Assembly: GCA_007922225.1 (NCBI GenBank)
Contig: ML679971.1
Coordinates: forward strand, 1,075,347-1,139,346
From: Emydura subglobosa
Lineage: Eukaryota; Chordata; Testudines; Chelidae
DNA: 64,000 nt
Direction: 5' to 3'
The notes under the pieces were generated by a model. The model did not search any database. It was not told the DNA's origin and saw only the letters and a program-made list of their open reading frames with translations. The position numbers were made by a program, and so were the translations under genes. Every line of letters begins with the position of its first letter. Positions within the stretch are counted from its first letter, which is position 1. Shown here one piece after another: positions 1 through 9,012 of this stretch.

Positions 1-765
1 GATTGAAACAAAGTGACTCGATGTTATCAAAATTAAACACTGATAGTTCCTCATTCAAAATTTTCATTCCGTGACAAAGTTTGCCTATTTTTGCTGGCTT
101 GGAATTTAAAATAAATTGTGACGTTTTAGAATGCCCTGAAGAATGGAAATTCCAGTTTCTGACTAGCTCTACTAAAGAGAGACAAAACTATGAGCAAGTA
201 TTGCAAGGCACCATAGATGAGTCTTGATCACAATTATTCCATACACAGGTATTCTGGAAGCTCGCTAACAGGGCAGTTTTGCAAGGGAGTTCTCCAGGTG
301 AAGGAGGAGTAACTACAGGATCACTGGGCTGAGTTTGAGGCCTGTTGCTTTGTTTGTTTGTGTTCCTGCTTTCTCAAAGTTTGTAGCGTGGTCTCTTTCG
401 AGGGCTGTGTGCTGAGCCAAGCTGTCTGCTAGGCTAGGTTGAAAGTTTACTAAGGTGGCTCTAGTTTGTTATCCTTTGATCCCTAATCCCTTTATGACAC
501 CTTGATGAGGCGGCAGGGCTAACTCAGAGAGAACAGGGGCTTAAAAAGCCAGCTCCTAAATGATCAGAGGAACAAGTGAATGGGAGTGAGTTTAGAGAGG
601 AACCGTAAGAGCCACATACACCTAACAAACATACTGTAAACTTAGGCCAATAACCCTCCTTCCCCATCTCCCCACAAAAAAACCACAAAGGCAAACAAAT
701 AACCCCACTGAAGGAGTAAAAATAACGCAGGCAGAAGTCCAGCAGCAGAGTCAGGGCTATACCAT
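1..765. other. No gene recognised; unassigned non-coding DNA
   Basis: I see no exon, RNA gene or clear repeat here. The only open frame of any length is a minus-strand run at 524-841. It has no recognisable motif and partly overlaps the start of the CR1 element that follows, so I treat it as chance. Confidence 0.5.
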
Positions 766-1104
766 TTATTGCACGGAATGCAGCATGCATGATTACATGG
801 CTTCGGGGCGGGTGGCCTATGTGGGCATTTGGTGCAAGCAACTCATTGCCCTCAGAGACAGAGATGGGCTTTCAAAACCAGAATGACTGAACTGGAGGTG
901 CTAAAGGAGTCAGAGAGGTACATAGACCAAGATTTGCAGGAACACAATAGAACGGTCCCATCCCTGGTCTGACAGCCTCTGTGCTATTAAGGAGGATGAA
1001 AGATTCGGGGAAGGAGAACATCAAACTGGAGTAGAGGGAAACAATCCCATAGTTGGGACTGACCTTCCAGATGATTGTGGTAACCTCTTGCATAGGGAGG
1101 GAAC

Positions 1105-1330
1105 CCCAGTTATTAGGAAGAGATGGGTAATAGTAATGGGGGATTCAATTATTATATAGATATTTGAATTTGTGATGATCAAGAGAATGGCATGGTGAAT
1201 TGCCTGCTGGGTGTGAAGGCTGCAGACCTCTTGAGACATTGAAACAGATTTATGTGCAGTGCTGGTGAGGAGCACCATTGTACATGTAGGCACCAGTGAC
1301 ATAGGGAAAGGTAGGAGATAAGTCCTGGAG
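1105..1330 (+). pseudogene. CR1 ORF1 esterase-domain remnant
   Basis: The + strand reads VIVMGDSII near 1125-1150, matching the block I (GDS) nucleophile motif of SGNH-type esterases. It then reads IVHVGTSDI near 1270-1300, matching the HVGTND-like block of CR1 ORF1 proteins. A stop lies between the blocks, so it is a dead copy. In active CR1 elements ORF1p binds the element RNA, and the esterase domain is thought to help retrotransposition. The Ser of GDS is still present. Confidence 0.7.
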
Positions 1331-1829
1331 TCCAAATTTAGGCTGTTAGGTCAGAGATTAAAGTCCAGAACATCCATGGTAGCATTCGCTGAAATCCTTC
1401 CAGTTCCACACACAGAGCCACTTAGACAGGCAGAACTGCAGGGTCTTAATGCACAGATGAGACAATGGTGTTTGGAGAAGGGATTTAGGTTTATTAGGAA
1501 CTGGGGAACCTTTGGGAAAGGAGAAGCCTATACAGGAAGGATGGGCTCCTTCTAAACCAAAATGGAACCAGATGACTAGTATGTAAAATTAAAAAGGACA
1601 TAGAAAAGTTTTAAAACTCAGGGCAGGGAAAAAGCTGATGTGTGCTTCTCCACACCTATCTCAGACAGAGACATCCCTTAGGGGAGGATTTATTAAAAGG
1701 AATTCTCTATATACTAGTAAAGAGGAGAGGATTGAAGTTGATAAAGTACAGGTAAGACCTGAAGAGAAACAGTCAGACAAAAGAGTCCCATTCAATTACA
1801 TCACATGAAGGCAGACAACAAAATACTGA

Positions 1830-2589
1830 GAAATTTTTAAGTGCGTGTCTAAAAAATGTTAGAAGTCTAAATTCTAAGATGGGTGAATCTGAGTGCCTGG
1901 TATTAAATGATGATGTTGATATAATAGGCATCACTGAAACTGGTGGAATGGTGATAATCAATGGGACACGGTAATAACAGGGTACAAAATATATAGGAAT
2001 GACTGAGTAGGTTGAATTGAGGGGGAGTGGTACTCTGTGTGGACGAAAGCATAGTATCAAATATAGGAAATAATCTTAATTGAATCAAACTGAACCATAG
2101 AATCTACCTATGGATAAAATTCCATGCTTGAATAATAAGAGTACAGTAGTAGGAATATACTACCAACCACCTTACCAGAAAGGTGACAGTGATTATGAAA
2201 CGTTCAGAGAGATGAGAGGGGCTACAATAACAGAAAACCCAGTAATAATGGTGGATTTCAACTATCCCCATATTGACTGTGTACCTGCCACCTCAGGATG
2301 GGATGCAGAGATAAAATTTCTAGATACCATTAATGACTATTTCTTGGAGCAGCTAGTCCTGGAACCCACGAGGGGAGATTTAGTCCTAAGTGAAGCACAG
2401 GATCTGGTCCAAGAGATGAAAATAAATGAAAAGCTCAATATTAGCAACCACAATGTAATTAAATGGAACGTCTTTGTAAGAGGCAAAATACCAAATAAAG
2501 GCACCACTGTAGTATTTCACTTCAAAAAGGAGAATTACACAAAAATGAGGAGGCTAGTTCAATTGAAATTAAAAGGAACAGTTGTATGA
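1830..2589 (+). pseudogene. CR1 ORF2 endonuclease-domain remnant
   Basis: Translation gives a broken apurinic/apyrimidinic-type endonuclease. Near 1850-2030 it reads RSLNSKMGE, then DVDIIGITET, with the catalytic Glu of the TET motif, then GYKIYRND. An open stretch at 2110-2589 continues with VVGIYYQPP, then VDFNYPHID (the GDFN block, with Gly replaced by Val), then FLEQLVLEPTRGD and SNHNVI (the SDH block, degraded). This domain nicks target DNA for target-primed reverse transcription. The later part is frameshifted into the linker. It is non-functional. Confidence 0.8.
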
Positions 2590-3079
2590 ATGAAATGCAT
2601 ATAAGCTGCATAAAAACTATTTTAAAACACCGTAATAGAAACTCAAACTAAATGCATACCCCCAAATAAAAAAATATTTTAAGAGAACCAAAAAACTACC
2701 ACTGTGGCTAAAAAGAGTAAAAGAGGCAGTCAGAGGCAAGAAGGCATCCTTTAAAAATTGGAAGTCAAATCCTACTAAGGAAAATATTAAGGAGCATATT
2801 CAACTCTGGCAAGTCAAGTGTAAAAATAGTAGGCAGGCCAAAGGAGAGCAACAAGCAAAAATATTCAAACACTAATAGTAATATTTTAAAGTAGATCAGA
2901 GGCAGGAAGCCTGCCAAACACTCCATGGGGCCAGTGGACAATCAAGATGCTAAGGGAACATTCAAGGAAGACAAGGCCATTGTGATGAAGTGAAATGAAT
3001 TAGGTGCATCAGCTTTCACTGCAGAAGATGTGAGCGATTCCCACACCTGAGCCATTCTTTTTAGGTGACAAATGTGAGA

Positions 3080-4465
3080 AACTGTCTCAGATTGAGGTGT
3101 CAGTAGAGGAGGCTTTGGAATAGATTGATAAATTAAACAGTAATAAATTACCAAGACCAAGATGATATCCACCCAAGAGTTCTGAAGGAACTCAAATGTG
3201 AAATTGCAGACTTACTAACTGTGGCATGTAACCTAACACTTAAATCAGCCTCTGTATCAGATGATTGGAGGATAGCTAATGTAATGCTGATTTTTTTTAA
3301 AAGGCTCCAGTGGTGATCCTATCAATTACAGGCCATTAAGCCTAATTTCAGAACCATGCAAATTGGTTGAAACTATACCCAAGAACAGAATTATCAGACA
3401 CATAGATGAACAAGATATGTTGGGGAAAAGTCAACAAGGCTTTTGTAAAAAGAAATTGTGCTTCATCAATGGAGTCAGCAAACATGTGGACAAGGGTGAT
3501 TCAATTGATATAGTGTACTGGGACTTTCACAAGGTTCCACGCCAAAAGCTCTTAAGCAAACTAAGCAGTCATGGGATAAGAGGGAAGATCCTCTCATGGA
3601 TCGCACTTGGTTAAAAGACAGGAAGTGAAGGAATAAATGGTCATTTTTCACAATGGAGAGCTAAATAGCAGTGTCCCCTAAAGTCTGTACTGGGACCAGT
3701 GCTATTCAATATATTCCTAAGCGATCTGGAAAAGGGTGTGAGCAGTGATGTGGCAAAGTTTGCAGATGATATAAAATTATTCAAGATAATTAAGTCCAAA
3801 CCTGATTTTGAAGCATTACAAAGAGATCTCACAAAACTGGGTTAGTAATCAACAAAACGGCAGGTGAAATTCAATGCTGATAAATGCAAAGTAATGCACA
3901 TTGGAAAACATAATCCCAACAATACATACGAAGTGATGGGGTTTAAATAAGCTGTTATACCTCAAGAAAGAGATCTTTGAGTCATCATGGATAGTTTTTC
4001 TAATACTTCTTCTCCATGTATAGTGGCAGTCAATAAAGCTATCAGAATGCTCGGAACCCATTAGGAAAGGGCTAGATAACTGGACCGAAATGCACATAGT
4101 TCTGATCAGCCCATCTCAAAAAATGTATATATTAACTTTAAAAAGTACAGAGAAGGGCAACAAAAATGATTAGGGGTTTTGAATAGCCTCCATATGAGGA
4201 GAGATTAAAAAGACTGAAATGTTCAGGTTAGAAAAGAGACAACTAAAGGGGGATATGATAGGGGTCTATAAAATCATGAATGGTGTGAAGAAAGTGAATA
4301 AGAAAGTGTTACTTACTCTTTCACATAACACAAGAACTAGGGTCACCCAATGAAATTAATAGACAACCGGTTTAAAACAAACTTCTTCAACTAAGTACTT
4401 CTTCACACAATGCACAGTCAACCCGTGGAACACTTTGCCAGAGGATGTTGTGAAGGCCGAAAGTA
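3080..4465 (+). pseudogene. CR1 ORF2 reverse-transcriptase remnant
   Basis: The reading runs through several frames: HPRVLKEL near 3170, a DDWR block near 3260, the DPINYRPLSLIS block near 3320-3350, an open part at 3363-3614 with QQGFCKKK and VYWDFHK (the catalytic LDFSKAF motif, with F/Y changes), then an FADD-equivalent near 3760 (read as CR*YKI after decay). From 4140 on come the C-terminal blocks RATKMIRG-, ERLKRL- and NSLPEDV-like. Many stops are present. The copy is much older than the CR1 copies at 6.2-9.0 kb. Confidence 0.8.
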
Positions 4466-5000
4466 AAGTCTTCTAGCCCTGGAGGAGCATAGGATAGCAA
4501 AGAGAGCTAGAGACCATTGCAAGCTGGGAATCTGACCTTTCTTGCCCTTCAAAGCTGCTGAATATCAGATTGTAATGTTTTGGCATGACTATTTTACATG
4601 GAAAGCACCACTGCTGTAGGACAGAATTTTGCTTTCCTAGGGCCTTGGGTATTGGTAATTTGGGAGGAAATCCACATTTGGAGGAAAGAACAAAGAAACA
4701 CTTCTGAGGTCAGGTGGTGTGTGCGTGTTTAAAGTCACCTCATGTAAGTCACTCTAAGATTTAGAATGTTAGAATACTTCCCAGGTGGAAGGGTTAGTGG
4801 GGTGAAGGGCACAAGGAGTCATCAAAAGTGCATGATATATGCATTACATGGCTCTGCAACGTAACCCATGGTTTCAAAATTTAAATGTGTCACTGTAGGA
4901 GATCAACTCACCGGCTCACGCACACACATCCCCATGGCCGGTCATAGCATAGCAGGCCACAGCAGTGGTGCCCACTGCTGACAGCCAGCCTGGCCCCACT
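4466..5000. other. No gene recognised
   Basis: Non-coding sequence between a CR1 element and a pyrimidine-rich repeat. No repeat family, exon or RNA gene was recognised. Confidence 0.5.
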
Positions 5001-5375
5001 GCAGTCTGTTTCTTCTCATGACTTTGCACTCTGGCCAGGTCACTTTAAAATCTCAGGTAACAGAGTCCAAGAAACAAAAAGTCCAAATGGCTTCACGTCA
5101 AGCCTTTGATCCAAGCTTAGAGGCATTAGTCCTTCCATTCCTGGTATCTAGGGTCTTCGCACCGCCTTTCTCCATGGGCCTGTACAGGAGTTTAGGCCCT
5201 CCCTCTCCTCTGGATTTCAGCCCAGGGACCCTGGCATAAGCAGTCATGGTCAGTCCCATCAGACCCCATTTCTGCATCCTTGGAACACTTCTTACCTTAA
5301 CATGTTTCTAGGACTTTCCCACAATTCCTCCCTGGGCCCACTATGTACCTTCATTATTCCCAGGCTCCACGATCT

Positions 5376-5383
5376 CTCTAGGG
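5376..5383. repeat. hAT target-site duplication, left copy
   Basis: CTCTAGGG, identical to 5566-5573. The central TA fits the nnnTAnnn preference of Buster-type hAT transposases. Confidence 0.9.
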
Positions 5384-5565
5384 CAGTGTTTCTTAACCTG
5401 GGGTTTTAGAGGGGTTGCAAGTGCAGAGCTGGTATTGGGGGTGGCAAGAAAGGCAATTGACTGGAGCCACAGGGGCGCCATGAAACTAAGTTACATGCCT
5501 CAGCCCCGTGGGGGTGGGACTCAGGCTTCAGGGGTACAGTAGTTTGGAAAGGTTAAGAACCACTG
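5384..5565. mobile_element. Non-autonomous hAT DNA transposon (MITE), 182 bp
   Basis: Terminal inverted repeats CAGTGTTTCTTAACC and, at the other end, GGTTAAGAACCACTG match over 15 bases with one mismatch. They have the CAGTG start typical of hAT (Charlie/Buster-like) elements. The element is flanked by identical 8-bp copies of CTCTAGGG. It has no transposase frame, so it must have been moved by a transposase encoded elsewhere. Confidence 0.9.
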
Positions 5566-5573
5566 CTCTAGGG
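5566..5573. repeat. hAT target-site duplication, right copy
   Basis: CTCTAGGG, identical to 5376-5383. It directly abuts the right terminal inverted repeat. Confidence 0.9.
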
Positions 5574-6748
5574 TCACCCTTCTTTCAGGGCGGGGGCTCA
5601 CAGAGCTCCGCTTTGGATTCCCCCCAAAAAATCTCAAATTAAAAGATACACTTAAACCACTTTTGGCCTCCTCACGAACAAACTTTGGTCTTCTGTGGTT
5701 TCCCCTGCTCCATTCCTCATTTGAACACTTCCCTGATTGGCTGGGACCTGCCAGTCTACCAGAGCTGACTGCCAGAACTGGCTCCACGTCAGTGGCTTCT
5801 CCATACATGTCCTTTCCTCTTCCCAGTATTCAGGAGACTCTCTCTCCCTAGGCTTCCTCTTTAACTCTGCAGAGCTTTCTGTAGCCAAGAGAAGGACAGC
5901 AGAGTTCTTTCCCTCTCTCTCCACAGTGCTCCTTGTACTCTGGGCTTCCTCTCCTTATAGGAATCACACAGCTGGGACTCCTCTTTAACTGGGCCTGGCC
6001 CACCTTCCATCTGTAACCAAGTGCTCTAATTGCGCTATCCAGCCCCAGTTAATGTCTTCAGAATCAGTGTGGTCTCTACATACCAGCACAATCACATTTA
6101 TCTATATACACTCACATATAAATATACATTATAAATTAAATAATATATAGGTATACACATCAATAAATTTTCGTGTGTACATACGATACCTGTCAGATAA
6201 ATTTCTCTCCTTCATAAAACATTGAAAACATTTCTCGAACCTCTATAAATGCACTTTGATTTAAGAACATAAGAACGGCCATACTGGGTCAGACCAATAG
6301 TTCACCTAGCCAGTACCCTGTCTTCTGAGAGTGGCCAATACCAGGTACTACAAATTGAACAGAACAGGTAATCAAGTGATCCATCCCATGTCCTGGTGAA
6401 TAGCCATTGATAGACCTATCCTCTATGAACTTATCCAGTTCCTTTCTGAACCCCGTTATAGTCTTGGCCTTCACAACATCCTCTGGCAAGGAGTTCCACA
6501 GGTTGACTGTGAGTTGTGTAAAGAAATACTTCCTTTTGTTTGTTTTAAACTTGCTGCCTATTAATTTTATTTGGCGACCTCTAGTTTTTGTATTATAGTC
6601 CATACTTCTTTAACTCACTGGCAAGAATACTGTGAGAGACCATATCAAAAGCTTTGCTAAAGTCATAGAATCATAGAATATTAGAGTTGGAAGGGACCTC
6701 AGGAGATCATCTAGTCCAACCCTCTGCTTAAAACAGGACTAACCTCAG

Positions 6749-7135
6749 CTAAATCATCCCAGCCAGGACTTTGTCAAGCCACAGCTTAAAAACCTCTAAA
6801 GACGGAGATTCCATCACCTCTCTAGGTAACCCATTCCAGCGCTTCACAACCCTCCTAGGGAAAAACGTTTTCCTAATATCCAACCTATACCTCCACCACT
6901 GCAACTTGAGACCATTGATCCTTGTTCTGTCCTCCACTACCACTGAAAACAGCCTAGCTCCATCCTCTCTGGAACCCCCTTTCAGGTAGTTCAAGGCTGC
7001 TATCAAATCCCACCTCATTCTTCTCTTTTGTAGACTAAACAAACCTAGTTCCCTCAGCCTCTCCTCATAAGTCTTGTGCTCCAGCCCCCTAATCATTTTT
7101 GTTGCCCTCATCCAGACTCTCTCCAACTTGTCCAC
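6749..7135 (-). pseudogene. CR1 ORF2 C-terminal domain (nested copy)
   Basis: This continues the RT protein after a frameshift near 7140-7156. It reads [17 protein letters not shown], then [15 protein letters not shown], then [16 protein letters not shown] and the terminal LDKVLAGMI. This is the conserved CR1 ORF2 C-terminus, of poorly known function. The stop is followed at once by the short CR1 3' UTR. Confidence 0.8.
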
Positions 7136-7156
7136 ATCCTTTTTGTAGTAGGGGGC

Positions 7157-8215
7157 TCAAAACTGGACACAATACTCCAAATGCAGCCTCACCAATGCCG
7201 AATAGAGGGGAATAATCACTTCCCTCGATCTGCTGCCACTGCTCCTACTAATGCAGCCCAATATGCTATTAGCCTTCTTGACAACCAGGCCACACTGCTG
7301 ATTCATATCCAGCTTCTTATCCACTGTAACCCCCAGGTCCTTTTCTGCAGAACTGCTGCCTCGCTCGTCAGTCCCCAGTCTGTAGCTGTGCATAGGATTC
7401 TTCCATCCAAAGTGCAGGACTCTGCACTTGTCCTTGTTGAACCTCATCAGATTTCTTTTGGCCCAGTCCTCCAGTTTGTTTAGGTCCTTCTGTATCCTAT
7501 CCCTACCTTCCAGGGTATCTACCATTCCTCCTAGTTTAGTGTCATCTGCAAACTTGCTGAGGGTGCAATCTACCCCATCCTCCAGATCATTAATGAAGAT
7601 GTTGAACAAAACTGGCCTGAGCACCGACCCCTGCGGCACTCCGCTTGTGACCGGCTGCCAGCTAGACATGGAGCCATTGATCACTACCCGTTGAGCCCAA
7701 TGACTTAGCCAGCTCTCTATCCATTTTATAGTCAATTCATCCAACCTATACTTCTTTAACTTGCTGATAAGAGTACTGATAGAGACTGTATCAAGAGCTT
7801 TGCTAAAGTCAAGGTACATCACGTCCACCAATTTCCGCACATCCACAGAGCCAGTCACCTCTTCATAGAAAGTAATCAGGTTGGTCAGGCATGACTTATC
7901 CTTTGTGAATCCATGTTGACTGTTCCTGATCACCTTCCTCTCTTCCAAATGCCTTAAAATGGATTCCTTGAGGATCTGCTTCATGATTTTTCCAGGGATT
8001 GAAGTGAGGCTGACCGGTCTGTAGTTCCCTGTATCCTCTTTCTTCCCTTTCTTAAAGATGGGCACTATATTTGCTTTTTTCCAGTCATCAGGGACCTCCC
8101 CCAATTGCCACGAGCTTTCAAAGATGATAGCCAATGGCTCTGAAATCACATCAGCCAACTCCCTCAGCACCCTCGGGTGCATTGCATCCGGCCCCATGGA
8201 CTTGTGTATGTCCAA
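7157..8215 (-). pseudogene. CR1 ORF2 reverse transcriptase (nested copy)
   Basis: A 352-residue open stretch covering most of the CR1 reverse transcriptase. It contains [17 protein letters not shown], then [13 protein letters not shown] (finger/palm), [21 protein letters not shown] (catalytic Asp of motif A), SGVPQGSVL (motif B), [10 protein letters not shown] (motif C with both catalytic Asp), then EKDLGV and the thumb. In a live element this enzyme copies the RNA at a nicked target. The frame is lost at the 5' side near 8250 and at the 3' side near 7150, so the protein is incomplete although the active-site residues remain. Confidence 0.85.
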
Positions 8216-8220
8216 TCTTT

Positions 8221-8472
8221 CTAAATAGTCCTGGACCTGTCCTTCAGCACTGAAGGATGTTCACCTCCTTCCCATTCTGTGCCACCCAGTGCAGTAGTCT
8301 GGGAGCTGACTTTGTCTGTGAAGACAGAGGCAAAAAAGGCATTGAGTACCTCAGCTTTCTCCACATCCTCTGTCACTAGGTTGCCTCCCCCATTCTGTAA
8401 GGGGCCCGCACTTTCCCTAATCTTCCTCTTGTTGGTAACATACCTGTAGAAACCCTTTTTATTCCCTTTCAC
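8221..8472 (-). pseudogene. CR1 ORF2 linker segment (nested copy)
   Basis: An 83-residue open stretch, [19 protein letters not shown] and then [11 protein letters not shown]. This is the conserved text between the endonuclease and RT domains of CR1 ORF2. It is in a different frame from the RT part downstream, so one small indel separates them near 8250. More 5' text of the same linker (8473-8642) is present but shifted. Confidence 0.78.
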
Positions 8473-9012
8473 GTCCCTTGCTCACTGCAACTCCACTTGC
8501 ATTTTGGTTTTCCTGATTTCATTCCTGCATGTTCAAGCAGTATTTTTATAATCCTCCCTAGTCATCTGACCAAGCTTCCACTTCTTCTAAGCTTCTTTTT
8601 TGTGTTTAAGCTCACCAAAGACTTCTTTGTTAAGCCAAGCTGGTCAAGGTATATCACGTTCACCGCTTTCCTCACATCCACAGAGCAAGTCATCTCATCA
8701 TAGAAGGCAATCAGGTTGGTCAGGCATGATTTGCCTTTGGTGAATCCATGCTGACTGTTCCTGATCACCTTCTTCTCTTCTAAGTGCTTCAAAATGGATT
8801 CCTTGAGAACCCGATCTACGATTTTTCCAGGGACCGAGAAGAGGCTGACTGGTTTGTAGTTCCCCAGCTCCTCCTTCTTCCCTTTTAAAGATGAGCACTA
8901 TACTTGCCTTTTTTCAATTGTCTGGGACCTCCCCCGATAACCACAAGTTTTCAAAGATCATGGCCAATGGCTCTGCAGTCACATCTGCCAACTGCCTCAG
9001 CACCCTTGATGC

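Larger units (their letters stand above)
766..4465 (+). mobile_element. Old, nearly full-length CR1 LINE
   Basis: A chicken-repeat-1 type non-LTR retrotransposon in the + orientation, about 3.6 kb. In order it shows ORF1 with an esterase-like domain (about 1110-1330), the ORF2 endonuclease (about 1830-2480), a linker, the reverse transcriptase (about 3080-4000) and the C-terminal ORF2 region with PEDV-type residues near 4440. All frames carry many stops and frameshifts, so it is long dead. The 3' end stops near 4465, before the usual CR1 3' tail, so the last 100-300 bases are missing. The 5' limit is uncertain: ORF1-like text is convincing from about 1080 and plausible from about 770. No target-site duplication was found. 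Confidence 0.85.
5000..6065. repeat. C/T-rich LTR-like repeat (host of a hAT element)
   Basis: A GC- and pyrimidine-rich block quite unlike the AT-rich flanks. It resembles in composition the LTR-like blocks ending near 13646 and 33617. The open frames here (5521-5988, both strands) have no domain and overlap each other, as expected from composition alone. I did not find paired LTRs or TG/CA ends. It could instead be a single-copy GC-rich segment. Confidence 0.3.
6666..8642 (-). mobile_element. Younger, 5'-truncated CR1 LINE nested in CR1
   Basis: A 1,977-bp CR1 on the minus strand. Its 3' end is the ATTCTATGATTCTA repeat (seen at 6666-6681 in reverse). It runs through the conserved 3' tail, the RT and the C-terminal domain to a 5' truncation in the endonuclease-RT linker at about 8642. 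Large open stretches survive, with only about two frameshifts, so it is younger than the other CR1 copies here. GTCA occurs at both junctions (6662-6665 and 8643-8646). This may be a 4-bp duplication or microhomology. Confidence 0.88.
6262..9012 (-). mobile_element. Older CR1 LINE, split by a younger CR1
   Basis: Minus-strand CR1 in two parts. The 5' part is 8643-9012 (RT beginning, [13 protein letters not shown], up to VIYLD). The 3' part is 6262-6665, which resumes with FSKAFD and then jumps at about 6601 to the C-terminal and 3'-end text (NSLPEDVVKAKTITGFRKELDKF, then the tail whose reverse complement ends ...TTCTTATGTTCTT). The two parts are separated by the inner CR1 at 6666-8642. Removing the inner element and one GTCA rejoins the reading through the LDFSK block. 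About 0.7 kb between RT and C-terminus is missing at 6601, an internal deletion. The copy is 5'-truncated at about 9012. Confidence 0.85.

Noticed and set aside
1773..2088. Minus-strand open frames over the CR1 endonuclease region
   Set aside because: The + strand carries the readable endonuclease blocks, so the minus frames are shadows.
5521..5988. Overlapping open frames on both strands in the GC-rich block
   Set aside because: No domain or codon signal. Overlap in several frames is typical of GC-rich, stop-poor sequence, and one frame crosses the hAT end and its duplication.
7076..7694. Plus-strand open frames of 135 and 88 residues
   Set aside because: They are antisense shadows of the CR1 reverse transcriptase on the minus strand.
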